From NCBI RefSeq assembly GCF_007655135.1, contig NC_045130.1:4526001-4590000 (forward strand): a stretch of DNA of 64,000 nt, given 5' to 3'. Numbering within the stretch: the stretch's first letter is position 1; the number at the start of each line of letters is the position of its first letter. A program made the translations under genes and the position numbers. Below the pieces are notes generated by a model, which worked only from the letters and a program-made list of their open reading frames with translations, did no database searches and was not told the DNA's origin. This document shows, piece by piece, positions 1 through 12,380 of this stretch. This DNA comes from Punica granatum. Lineage: Eukaryota; Streptophyta; Magnoliopsida; Myrtales; Lythraceae.

Positions 1-3000
1 TGAAATACTTAATCAAGTTTTAATAAGATTAGCTATACAGTACTTCTAAAACTTTATGAATATTTATATACTATTGAAATAGATTTTTTTTAAATACTAC
101 TTGAATATATTTTGTATTATATAATATTATTGATTATAATAATAATTATAGTTATACTTTATTCATTTCTATATAGCAATTAACCTATGAAGTAATAAGT
201 AATTACTATTCTATGTCTATTTATTACTATGTACTCAAGTTTATATTATATATAGAGCTAATGAAATAGAAATCCTCCTTTTTATACTTCTTTGAATATT
301 TTTTTGTATTATACATCATTATTAATCATAATAATAATGATTATTATACTTTATTCATTTCTATATAGCAATTAACCTATAAATTAATATACAACTACTA
401 TTCTATGTGTATTTATTACGATGCCGTCAAGTATATGTTTATATAGTTTATAAAATGTGACTATTTATTATGAAGAATTTTTTTTATTTAAAAAAAAAAG
501 GCTTCATCATTGTGTATCGAATCGAATTGCAAGGACAAACATGGAAAAAAAAATTGTCTACACATAGGGACAAAGTCCTAGAATGACGGAGGGGGGTCTC
601 GCACGGAAGGTACTTGATTTAACGGGGACCCCCTTTATATATCTTCACAAACCGAAAAAGAATCGTCTCATAAAATCACCAAACAAGAAAAAAAAAAAGT
701 TAATAATAACAATGATGAACAAAATCATAATAATAGTACCAAAGAACCCGAGAGCGCATGATAGATCTTGGCGTAGGCCCGCCTTGCTAACGACAAGCCC
801 CGCATGGTCACTTTAGCACGCTACCGTGATCACCTCGTGAAATTATTGCATAGATCTGATTTGTTATTACTCCATGATAAATGAAGGTAGATCATTTCTC
901 CATAAGCCTATAAACAACTGTGAATTATAATAAGGTACAATTCGTGCTACCTCATGCAGAAAAGAATCGACAAGAAGATAAGAATTCACCTTCGTTTAGA
1001 CCTCACCGAGTTTTCTGTGGGAGCTTCTTATTTTTCATTACAATCGATAATGACAGTAGCATTAACCAAAAGTAATCCTGTGTGCAACAGATGAAGGATA
1101 ACTATGAACTAATATAAAATTGTCGAGCCCTGAATCTCACATCGGTTGTGAATGGGAGATTTAGAATTTACATGTAAAGTTTGATAACCTCATTACTAAC
1201 AAGTATTTTTGAGTGACGGGCATGTGGTTATCATATATGGTGTAATTCTAGCTCAGTATGATGCGGGATTACAAGTAGGTGGGAGCTGTCCACGAACCCG
1301 AATCTGTGGGAGTATGTTTAGGCCCCGGTTCAGGAGCCCAGCAAGGACGCTGAGTCTAAAACAAGAGGAAAGTTTGTCATACCCCGAATTTAATATCAGT
1401 TGTACAATTGGGAAATCTATAATTTATATATAAGGTTCAGTTATAGTATTTTTTGAGTAACGGATTGGTGATTGTTACAAAATTTTTAAGCAGATGAGGT
1501 TGAATATGAATCCATATTTCATACGAACCAAATGATCTATTTTACAGCTATATGAAATTAATGGAAATATTAAAAAGTATCATTATTTTATTTTATTTTT
1601 TATTTTGGCTCAGCCTACTTGCTTAAATGGTTGATCCATGAGCTGAAAAAAGCTCCCATTCTAATAATATTTCTCTACTTTTTTTTCCTAAGCTTTTTTG
1701 GATTCCTCGTGTCCCTCTCTTCTTTTTGGAGGCTTTTTTTTAGGTTTCCCAGCCCCATCAAATGGCAAGCGTATTTGGGGTAATGTCACTTGGAAGTGGC
1801 ACCCCACTAAGGTGACCTATTCACAAGCTCATGTTTCCCTCTAATCTAATAACTCTACAGATGCATGTATTTAAATACACCTACATATATGATGACAAGA
1901 TTCACATTGGCCAAATGATTAATAGAATGAAGAACCGAAATTTTTATTGGTTCTTTATAATCCAAATATTATTGCCAAGAATTACAAATCTACTTAAATT
2001 ATATCGTTGACCTATTGGCTTAAAGTAGCGTACAGATGGTGATATATCCAAGTTTTTAGTCACGAGAACTGTTTTTCGGGATTGGTACATGTGTGGCTGG
2101 AGCGAGAACCAGCATCACAATCACATATCTCATATCTCGATCGTTCAAACCCGAGTTAGATGATGAATATACACATAATTGAGAGCCATAGCATCTCCTT
2201 CAATTCATTGTCTCATTCTATATGTTCCACTATCCTTTATGACATTCTAATCTTTCTCCAGGACCAGCACTTGCTTGCTCTTTTGTTCTCTTTTTAAGAT
2301 TGATTAAAATGTCTCAGGCCAAAAAGAGGAAACGACATAAAAGGTTGATTGAGATTTCAGTCTCCGGTGTAATGAATGATATGAGTCTCAAATTTTTTTA
2401 TGGAATAAAACAAAAGGAGCTTCAAGTTGCGTGCCCTGCATTATCGTGGTTTCTCGTCGATATACAAGTCCGGTTACGTTGGATCAATTTTAAAAAGAGC
2501 GGGCAGAATTCAGAAAAACAATATCAGAGTGAACCATTCGAACAGACCGGTGAGATTCTACCCGGAAGATGAGTACTATACATCGGGTTACGGCGGGCCG
2601 TGCATTTTCCTTTCATTTTTCGAGTGTTTCAAACTTGTACGCACCGGTTGTCTGCTTACTTGCATCTATTAAGGTGGTGTTGATGCCACTAACGATGTGG
2701 ATAATAAAGATGTTGCGTTGTCTTAAGCAAATTGGAGATTTTTCTTCTTCTTTCTTCACAAATCGGGAGCAAACAGCAAAAGTAACCTTCTCTACTTGTT
2801 TTACTCCCAATTGCTGAGACAACTTTGTATGACTGTCCGGTACTACCAATCTTGTACTCACATGATTTGTCGATGATCTAGCAGGGCAAGAATAATAGTT
2901 CGGTTCACGTGATATCCGCACACGGCACTGGTAGTGTCCCTAGTTCTTGTCGATTGGAAATGTTGCCGATCGAGTGCACCAGTTTCTGCAGGCAAGCTTT

Positions 3001-3416
3001 CGACCCACTTGGGGCAGTTTTGTCTAAAGGCTGTAAAGAGATGTAAAATGTGCAGAGTATAGTGGGCTCGATCTCGGTGTTTCATTTTGTGATCTTGATG
3101 TTTCCCCTTTCGGTGCTTCAGATGTTATCCACACTCACCCCTCATGTCCATAATTTCCCATCAGAGCAAAAGCCACACTCATTTGGATTGATTCCAATCA
3201 AACTGTTCCTTGACTCATCTTCAAGAACATAAAGAGGATGGCAAACCGGAATAATCAACCATTAAATATCCATTTCGGAAGTAACTGTTACATGTGCGGA
3301 TCCGGCAGTATCGGTGTATTGGATTCTTGCACAAGGGCTTCTCGTAGAGAATCGACAGTTATTAATTGCTAAGCTGAACTCGTTCAGTTCTCATTAGAGC
3401 CCATTCCCGCAAATTG
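1..3416. other. AT-rich intergenic region
   Basis: No convincing gene was found. The first 480 bases are very AT-rich and carry a diverged direct repeat, listed separately. Two imperfectly matching stretches at about 1120-1225 and 1367-1470 share a 'cacatcggttgtgaatggga'-type motif that is common in dispersed plant repeats. Short open frames at 2300-2820 have no recognisable domain and read differently in each frame, so I do not call them genes. Confidence 0.6.
74..436. repeat. Diverged tandem direct repeat, AT-rich
   Basis: Two units of about 180-190 bp follow each other (about 74-243 and 260-436). Both contain the string 'tttctatatagcaattaacc' and end in a 'tctatgt(c/g)tatttattac' segment. 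They differ by many substitutions and small indels. This looks like an old local duplication of non-coding DNA; no terminal motifs of a transposon were seen. Confidence 0.6.
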
Positions 3417-5221
3417 TTAGTTTCTTGTTAACTTCTGAAGCATCAATGCCCGTGTTTTTCCATCGGGTTTGAAACCTTTCTCTCGCATTTTCCTGTACAA
3501 GGTCTTCGCCAAATCAATCTTGCCTCTCAAGCACATCCCCTGAATTGCAGTATTATACAAAGACGCATCCAGCGCACCCTGAACAGAATCAAAGGGAAGC
3601 AAATGTAAGAGAAAACTAATGCAGAGAAGAGAGATCAGTTAGAGAACCAAAATATGTCGGAGGAGGGTTGGAAAAGAAGGCTCATCTTTACCTTCAAAAT
3701 TTCCTCCACTTTATCCCAGAGAGATCCCCAAATGCAACTTCTTAGGATTGATTGATTAGTAAATGTGTCGGGGCTGCAATTCTTGTCAATCATGTGCTGA
3801 TAAACTTGAAGCGCAACTTTTGGCTTCCTTGCAACCTCACAGGTAGCTATAACGAGGTTGTAAGATGCTACTGGGACAGATAACCAAGAAGCCTCCATTT
3901 GCCATAGAATTTGTACAGCTCTGTCCCATGATCTTAGCTTAGAACACGACATTAAAGCGGTGTTGTAAACATGCAAGTTTGGGTGAAACCCTTTCTCTCT
4001 TGATACACTGTCAAAGAGTCGTAGAGCATCAGAGGGTCGGTTCGCCCGATATAAGGCACCGACTAATGCATTCAATGTGTAACCATCTGGCTCATGACCA
4101 AACCTTCTCATTATGTCGTAGACCTTGAAGGCTTGACCCACCTCTCCAGCTTTCCCTAGACAGTTCATAAGGGCATTGCAACTGATCAAATTCGGGCGCT
4201 GGCCATTAGCCAACATAGTCTCAAATACACTTAATGCTAATTCCCACTTCCCTTCTTTCGTGCAAGCTTTCATTACTGCCTGCAAAACATCATTTCCCGG
4301 TTTTAATCCACGCTGAACCATCTCATGGTAAGCTTGCAGGGCAAGTTCATTTTGACCGCAACGAACAAATATGCTGACTAGTAGAGAATAAGTGATTGCA
4401 GTTCCTTTGTGGCCATTTTCCTTCATACTCTCCCACAGTTTCTCGCACTGCATCCAATTGTCTGTCCTACCACAAATTGAGATCATTGTGTTATAAACAA
4501 CTGCATCAAATACCTTCACTGAACTGTTTCCCCGTTCAAATTCCATAAACATTTTGAGAGACGAATCACAACCTTGGGCATCTGCAACTGCCTTTAGTAT
4601 CAGACTATAACTATATCCTGTAGAAGCACCTTTCGATCGCATGGATTTGAAAACTTTCAAGGCATCATCGAGCAGCCCTCGCCTCAGGAGACAGGACAAC
4701 AACGAGTTGCAGGCATGTTTGTTAGGATAAAGACCCGACAATTCCATAGACTTATACAATATAAAAGCACTTCTGACTTTGTTCGTTCTACTAAGCACTA
4801 AAACCCGCTCCGATAACACTTCCTCATCTGTCTCCTCGAGAAAATGCATCCCGCTGTGGCTCATACAGACCAATTCTGTATGCACCGCCGAAGGACTATC
4901 AACATCTCCACCTTTTGCATCTCTCAAAAGAGTGAATACTCTCTCCGACCCCTCACTTTCCTCTGAAAGCACCTTGCCCCCATCCAGTTCACCGTCCATA
5001 AATCCATGTTCAACATTATCATTAGCAACAGACTTTACTAGGACATAGCTGTCCAATTTTGGTGAACTGAAACAGGACGCTCTAAGCTTAGTGATGGGAA
5101 TCATGTACACTTTGTGCAGGACTTCGCTTGGTCTTGACTTCGGAACAATACTATAGCAACAGCAGCAACGAGGGCAGGAACTCCTCGAATAGCAAACCGG
5201 ATTCTTCAAGCATTCCACCAT
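3417..5221 (-). CDS. P-class pentatricopeptide repeat (PPR) protein
   Basis: The two-exon model is exon 1 at 5221-3692 and exon 2 at 3578-3417, with a 113-bp intron (donor AG|GTAAAG, acceptor TTCAG|G). The split is in phase and gives 563 residues. About eleven degenerate 35-residue PPR units run from roughly residue 150 to the C terminus, for example those starting 'YNTMISICGRTDNWMQCEKL' and 'CNALMNCLGKAGEVGQAFKV', with the final unit crossing the intron. No E, DYW or SMR domain follows, so it is P-class. Such proteins bind organellar RNA and aid its processing, stability or translation. The first 100 residues are repeat-free, Ser-rich and could hold an organelle transit peptide. The overall form resembles Arabidopsis At3g29290 (EMB2076), but that is only an impression. 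The ATG at 5221 is the first in frame after a stop-containing leader. Confidence 0.9.
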
Positions 5222-6840
5222 AACTCTTCCTTACAAGCTCAATCCGAGGTATCTCAATAAGGGAATCGGAATAAACCCGACAAGGAGAAAGGAAGAACTT
5301 TCGGGTCACTGGCATCAAAGGGTCACTGCATTCTAGAGGATAAGAGCCGGTGGCAGGATGCCAGAAACTTACTCAGAAAGAGAGAAAAAGAAGAGCTTGA
5401 TTCCTGCTCTAGTGTAAAAATCTCCGACGGGTTGCCAGTCGCCGTAGAGGAGAGGAGACTGCTCACCGGAAGACAATCAGGAGTAGCCGGAAAACTCCAC
5501 TGGTGGAGCCGAAGACGCGGATGAAGCGGGTTCAGATAATCTCGTCGTCGTCTTCGTTTCCCACAGGAAAATTGAAGAAATGAAGGTAGGCCATTTTTTT
5601 TAGTTAAATTCTGGTCCTCTATGTTTAGATATTTTTTCAATTTCATCTTCTTTTATTTATCACCCTTAGCTTCATTCTTTTCATTGTTATGGATTTCATC
5701 ACATGTTTCGATTTATTATTTTTTTATCACGAAAAAAATAGGGATTTGAAATAATAAACCAGTTACCCTTCGGCTCCACGGCAGTCAGCACAACCCTCCG
5801 CTAAAGCACTAGCGGTCAACAAAATACAGGACTCTTACGAGAATTATAAATGTATAAAAGGCGATTATAAGAATTATAAATGTATGAAAGGCGATTCGAA
5901 TTCAAGACGTCAAAGCAACTATATCAAGTCTTAATTATTAGGTCACCGGACTTTGATGGTGAGTTTCACCATTAATACCGTTAGAATTTGGTTCAAATAT
6001 TGAGAAAAAAGGAAAATTAGGATCGGATGTTTTGTTTTAAAATTTAGAGCTCGACAATATTTTTCAGGATGATGAATAAGAGGAGGAGGGAGCGCCATTG
6101 GTATCAATATCAATATAAACTATAATCGAATTTACCGGCATTCCACCGAAAACAAAATAATAATAATAATAATAATTACAGGCAAACTAGCAAACAACCC
6201 GTTAAGTACCAAATCAAGTCACGTAGGCCATATATATGGATATCACAACAAAGTTAATAGAAATTAAGATACAAGTAGTGTCAAAAAGGATACAAGATGG
6301 ATCATTAATCCATTTTTATCTAAACTTTCAAAATTTTTCGAGGCTGATTTTCTTACGTCATCGATTGCAACTTCTCGATCCTGATAGACAAAGAAGAGCA
6401 TAAGTATACAAAGAAGGAGAAGGAAAGCTAACTACACATAGGATGAGTACAAGAAGGACGCCCTAAATTTGTTGACAGTCAAAAACCGTCGAAAGAGCAG
6501 ATGCTTCCAGTTGCAGTATCGAGATATTGAGGAAGCGCAAGGCCCTTTTGCTTCCGTAACAAAACTGTTCCATCTTCACATCTGTAATCTAGGCTTCGTC
6601 GGCGCATCCACCTCAGGATCTATCAAAACCTATGGCAAGCAGAAAGCTTCCATTGCAAATGACGAGAAAAACTCAGTGGCAGCAGTTCCCTCTTGGAGTA
6701 TCGCTATATAATTAAAGGCGCGAGGAACTCAGAGATGGCAGGCTTATTAGTACTGGTGAGGAACTTTCTCTTCATATGGAATTTTCTACAACCGTATGAC
6801 CTCAGACAAGAAGAATCTCCTCTCCTTGTCGAGGGCAGTT
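5222..6840. other. Spacer between PPR and WIT genes
   Basis: The first 400 bases are probably the PPR gene's 5' leader and promoter on the minus strand. The remainder holds a short (AAT)n tract near 6155-6178 and, next to 6841, the probable 3' UTR of the WIT gene. A 107-codon open frame at 5323-5646 (-) shows no family resemblance and lies in the leader, so I do not call it. Confidence 0.5.
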
Positions 6841-9143
6841 TCATTGGTAGAAAAACTGAGAAGCTGCTGCTGCCATCAACAGGATCAGAGCTGCGACAAC
6901 AACGTGCTTAAATGAGAGCACTCCGGCATCAATTCTCCTCGATGCATCGAGCTGAGAGATTGAATCCCCTAGATCCTGATCACCTGTAGACGTGTTCTCC
7001 ACATTCTCTTCTACCTAAACCAAGCAAAAAACGAAAAACATCATCATCAAGCATAAAGCTGGATGATGTTATCCAGTTCACCAAAAGCAGAACATGAAAT
7101 GGTTAAACATACGAGAAGCAGCATCAACCTTGTTTGAGGTAGCCAAAGACTCAGTCGTGACTTCTTCCTTAAGGTCTCGAGCAGAAGTAGCAGCGGGAAA
7201 GGGATTATTATCAGAAGACGAGAATTTTCCAAAAATTGTTCCGCTATCCTTGCTCGTTTGATGCAGCTTCACTACCAAAACTTTGTTGTCCTTCACTAAT
7301 GAAGATATCTGCATGCACGATAAAGAGTATCTTTTGGCTTAGAAATAGCTTCAGGATCATTCTAACTCCAGAACTTTGCCTTAGCACGGAACTTTACCTG
7401 CTTATGAAGGCGCTCCCTCTCCATGGCCAGTTGCATGACCAGATTTGCCATCACACCAGCCCGGACCCTAACGTCCTTTGCGTTTGTCATCTTCGTCTCC
7501 TCTGCTCGAGTCAACGATCCCTCCAAGAATTCCATCTTATTTCTTAGAAAGCTCAGTTCCTCATTTAGCTCTGCATTCGTTTCAGACAATAAAATACACT
7601 TGTGCTCAGCACTGTCTGCCCGATGCTCAGCCTTCGAGACCTTACCCTTCAGATCCTCGATTATGTTCTCCATATCCTCAATTGCAGAGTACAACATCTT
7701 CTGCTTCTCTTCACTAGCCTCGGCTGATGCCACTGCATGTTGCAACAGAATGTCTGATTCCCTCAACCTCTTCTCAAGCAAGTTGACCTTCTCTGGAGTA
7801 ATTCCGCAGCCTTTGAGAACTGCCAGCCCCCGCTCAAGTTCAAGATTCTTCTCTGTGAGTAATTTGCACTGGGCTTCCGATTTGGACAATCTCTCTGTCA
7901 GATCCTCAATTCGATTAAGTTGTTCTTGACTTCCATTTCCAGAGGATCTAGATTCCTCGATCTGCCTCTCAAGCGGGCTGACAGTATCCTTGAGAGCAGA
8001 GATCTCAGAATTGGCAATAACTAACTTATCTTCAGCTTCCTTCAAACTGGCTTTCAAGCTGTTCTCAAGCTTCTGCTGAGCATCATCCTTGACTATCAAC
8101 TTCTCAGTGATATCCTCAAGTTTCAACCTTAAGTCAGCCTCTCGCTGAGCAGAACTGTTCAAGTTAAACTGCAAGATTTGCAGCCGACCTAGTAATTCTT
8201 TCGAAATACCAAGAAGGACTTCAGAGGCATTATCTGCTTGAAAGAATCTCTCTAGAGACTCGACCATCTCTTCCTCCAAACAAAATACTTCTTGCTCTGC
8301 AGACTGTAATCTTAGTTTCAGCTCCTCCTCGATAAGTCTTGACTCTGACACCTTCTTCTCGAGATCCAACTCTCTCGCCAGAGATTTTTCTAGCATCCTC
8401 AAAAAATGCCTCTGCTGTTCAGCAGTTTGCATTTTGTTCTTAGTATCCATTGATTCAACATTCATGAAAAGACCCGTGCTCTTCTCCATCTCTCCTGCAA
8501 ATATATGCATTTTCAACAAATAGCAAAACACAAAACACTATTAACTCGATAATTTTGTTTCAGAAGAGTTACCAGTTTCTTCAGCATGCAAGCCCGTCAG
8601 AGCCTTCTGGAGTGTGTCAGACTGTTCAAGGAGTTCAATGACCTGCTCCTGCAATCGGTCCAAAGTTTTCTCGGAATCACACAACTTCTCCTCCATTTCT
8701 ATGAAGTCTCTCCCAAGGTTCTCACTGGCAGGTATCAGCTGGCGGGCATCTAGAATGTCTCTTTTCAGATAATTCAGGAGACTATCCAATTCCCTCACCT
8801 CAGAACTCAGAAATCCAGACAAGAAATCGAATTGCAAAGCCTTCCCAATTAACTCAAACAACTTTTCTCCCTCTTCAACAGAATCAAAGGCTTCGAGTTC
8901 ACCTTCCTTGGTAGCCACATGCATCATAAGTATGTTTAGATTGCATAGCTTCTCCGATGCACAGGCCAAATCCAATTCAATCCTTGTAAGAGCCTCTTGT
9001 GCATTTGCTATATCTCCATTCAACTCTCCATCAGATAAAATGACAAGACCGGTATCATCAACATTGCTTGACCCAAGCTCTGAGCGAGTAGTTTCCACAT
9101 CATCAACCGAGACACTTGCTTCGGGAACAGGATCTGAATCCAT
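6841..9143 (-). CDS. WIT1: WPP domain-interacting tail-anchored protein (WIT1/WIT2-like)
   Basis: The four-exon model is 9143-8573, 8494-7398, 7308-7113 and 7010-6841, all phases agreeing, giving 677 residues (Arabidopsis WIT1 and WIT2 are about 700 and 630). The N-terminal part resembles the WIT N-terminus, from 'ALTRIELDLACASEKLCNLN' onward. A very long coiled coil follows, with repeated heptads rich in Glu, Lys, Leu and Gln. The C terminus ends in one hydrophobic helix, 'HVVVAALILLMAAAASQFF', followed by only two residues, which is a classic tail anchor. WIT proteins sit in the outer nuclear envelope and bind WIPs, RanGAP and myosin XI-i, anchoring RanGAP and moving nuclei. The last splice is ambiguous: donor C|GTATGT with the acceptor at 7011, or AAG|GTTGAT with the acceptor at 7015. 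Both keep the frame. A non-coding 5' exon near 10200, with a GTACGT donor, is likely. The gene symbol is the nearest family name, not proven orthology. Confidence 0.9.
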
Positions 9144-11001
9144 GTTTATGGTACGGAAAGCCCACTCGTCCTAAAACCTGAAAGGTGGCACCCAAGAGAC
9201 AGGATTCATTGACCAAGTTCAGATATGGAAAAATGACCTACTCAAGCATCAACTGTCAAATTATAGGATAATTTATCCACTCTAAGTTCTCATAATTGTA
9301 TTATCATCACAGTTGTATTCTATATGTCTACTTCATCATTAAAAGGAACGTCATCAACAAAATGCATTTCGAAGCAAGGATAGACAAATCCATGGGATCA
9401 ATCATCTATTTTAGACTGTAAAACTGATATGTGGAAACAAGCGTAGGTGCGAATTGCACAACAGACTTTTCAATGACTCGCACACAGAAACGAGCAGTCC
9501 TTACTGATGCAAAATTCATAAGCACAAAATTAGCATACCCAATAGAACTAAGGTTTAAAACTGAAACATTGATCACGAAGAAGATTTAGTCATCTTCAAC
9601 TATTCATATAAAAAATGTAAACACAAGTTTCACAGAATCCTCCTTTATAAGGTAAGTGCAAAGCAAAACATTCTCTGATTCCTTTCTGATGTCAAATGAT
9701 ACAAAGAGAAAACTTTCGTCAGAGAGCCTTCGAATAGAAGCTACTGTTTCCACATAATACTCCCAGATTACCAACACCACGCATGTCGATAACACAATCA
9801 GTGGCCATTAATCTAGCTTGAAATGGTCGGAAATTCATCAGTTCGGGGTCAGCTACTGCCAGAAGCAAAGGGTTCATTTGCTCGTGAAGAACCAGAGAAA
9901 AACCTCCGAGCATATCAAATTTCGTCAACGAAACCAATTGCAGCTTAAACATTTCAGCAGAAACTTTCACCCACAAATTTTCCACAGATTAAGGAACACA
10001 AACCGCGGCGTGCGATTCGTTGGACAAGAAGAGGCCCCAACAAATTCCCGGAACCTTCCCAAACAACCCCAACAACAGGGATGTCAGATCAGAAAGAACG
10101 TCAATAAAGCTTCGCCCCAAAAGGACGAAACTTTCACAGTCACAGATCAGTAAAGGTGGGAAGAAAGGAACCCATTATTGAGAAGGAAGGAAGAAAGCAA
10201 TCTATGGAACGTACCACACAGGAGCCATCAGGAACTACGGGAGCAGGAGACGAGACAGCACGGAAATACGGGGAGGTGGACGTAAATCAGCGAGTCATAA
10301 ACAAGTACAACAGAGGAACAGGAGGAACGATGTAGAACGACGCAATCCCTTTCAAGCGTGATACGAGGAAGTTTAATAAAAAAAGCCGAAAATAAATTAA
10401 AAAATATTAGAAAAATTAATTAATTTGAAAAACTAAAATGGGTAAATGACCTGAAAATGTGGCTGTAAAAGTTTTTTTTTTTTTTTGAGTTCCGATTGGG
10501 CAAGTGGGAGGAGTATACTTAGTAAACGATTAGTTGTCTCTAGTGTGATTTCTTCTATGAATATATACACACTCGAATTTCTATCGGAATCTGACGGTGG
10601 TAGCTTACACGATCGATAAAATTCCTTTTATGACTTGTTCACATATCCTAAAAAATGACTACATCCACGTATATATACGACTGTCTATGAGTCCAATAGC
10701 AGTAGAATGACCTACTAGGGTCTTGTTATGCTCACAACGTTATCACGAACTTTTCCGTGCCATTTCAAGTTTATCGAATGTGCCTGAAATTTATCGGTAC
10801 TTAGGCCCTGGGATTTAGGGAGGACACCATTTTTGGGCCACACCGACCCAGCCCATCGTCTAAGTCTAGTTGGTCCACAATCTATAATTTCTTCAATTTA
10901 GCCCATGATCAGTGGTCTGCCTGCAGGGATACATCAATCATGCGTAGCTAAGAGGTTTTGTCTTATGAGTTCTGTCCAATGCCGATGGCTTGTGCTTGGT
11001 T
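9144..11001. other. WIT 5' leader/promoter and spacer
   Basis: The minus strand just upstream of the WIT ATG carries a pyrimidine-rich acceptor near 9160. A GT donor near 10220 with purine-rich leader-like sequence up to about 10350 suggests a 5' UTR intron of about 1 kb. From 10380 to 11001 the sequence is AT-rich spacer with an A/T homopolymer near 10473. No gene was seen. Confidence 0.45.
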
Positions 11002-12380
11002 AGAATCGCTACTGCAACGGGATTGAATGGTCTTTCATTTCAAACGTCCTACAAAGGGTTGGGTTTCACCCAACTTTCGTCTTCTAGATACAGCAATGTA
11101 TCTCTACCACCTTCTTCTCCATTTTAATAAACGGCTTCCCCTATGGTTACTTCAAGTTGAGAAGAGGCATCCGACGAGGTGACCCTATTTCACCATACCT
11201 CGTTATCATTGCTATGGAAACCTTGTCTAGACTGCTTTACGAGGCTGAAAGTCTGAAAACAATAAGGAGATCAAAGGAGTCCAGATTGGTCGCAGTGGTC
11301 CAACCACTTCTCATTTTTATGTTTGCCGACGACCTTCTAACCTTCTCATTTTATGTTTCACGTGGTGAAAACAACGTGTCCACTTCGTAAAACCGGTTCC
11401 GATAACTATGCTCACCTTTTCGGTGAATGTATTTTCTATCATGTTATTTAGAGGAAATCACCGTGGAAGTTAATTGTTGATAATTTTCCTAACGATAGTC
11501 CAACGTCGATTATCAGTTTCTTGGTCCAGGCCCCTGTCCTTTTGCTGAATGACTGTGTTGAACCTACTCATTTTACACTTTGTAGTGTTGTTGTTCACTG
11601 TGTGCTATGGAACTTAAGGAATGAATGTTACTCTGCAGGGGTTGGGGCTGATATTGATCAGGCACTGCAGCAGATACGTAGGACCTATGAGGACCATTCA
11701 GGAAGGGAAGTACATTACTGGCAAGATACAAAGGAAGGCCCCCGAGCTTTGTAGCCTAAATGTAGCATCAGGTACCCCATCACCTCTGAAGCTGCAGTGC
11801 CTATGGACAGACCTCCTGTAGCCCCAATCCACACAGAGAGAATTCCATCTTTCCACCCGCTACCCCACCTACTAGCAATCCTCACGCGGGTTGGTGGAAA
11901 CTCAACACCGACGCGGCTTGGTGAGGATCCATAGCCGCCATCCCCTGTGTCGCACGACCCATTAATGGTGACATATGCTGCTCATGGTGTGCACCGGTTA
12001 CAGCAGCCCTGCCACTCCAAGCGGAAGCCCAAGCTGTCCTCGCTGCTATCTCTCTTGCCCTCAATCTCGGTTGGTCGAAGATTTGGCTTGAATTAGACAC
12101 CTAGTGCTTGTGAATGCCTTGATCAGTCCTGGGAACTTCCCTTGGGACATCAAGAACGTTGTCTTAGATATTAGTATGGTCCTTTCATCGTTCTCAGAAT
12201 GGCGTTGTACTTGGGTATCTCGATCTTTGAACCCTCAAGCACACGATATATGTCAATTTGCCATACGATCAAATTTTGACTCTTTAATTATGTTTGAGGG
12301 CTACCCTTGTATTAATGCTCGGATCTAATAATAATATTTGATGATGTTTATTCAGCAAAAAAAAGAATCGCTACTGTAAC
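11002..12380 (+). mobile_element. 5'-truncated non-LTR retrotransposon (LINE) remnant with target-site duplication
   Basis: The element body is about 11019-12363. It starts inside reverse transcriptase: 'RRGIRRGDPISPYLVIIAME' at about 11157-11216, followed by 'FMFADDLLTF' at about 11320, the catalytic FADD box. Next comes a linker-type segment (11521-11754) and RNase H-like pieces, 'GWWKLNTDAAW' at about 11888 and 'RSLNPQAHDICQFAI' near 12225. The plant LINE order RT then RNase H is kept, but stops and deletions break the frame. The 3' end is a run of eight A. A 17-bp target-site duplication flanks it: AGAATCGCTACTGCAAC at 11002-11018 and AGAATCGCTACTGTAAC at 12364-12380, one mismatch. Precise ends, an A tail and 5' truncation all fit target-primed reverse transcription. 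It is dead. Confidence 0.88.

Noticed and set aside
7423..7929. Plus-strand open frame of 168 codons
   Set aside because: Antisense to the coiled-coil part of the WIT gene; composition is explained by the complement of Glu/Lys/Leu heptads.
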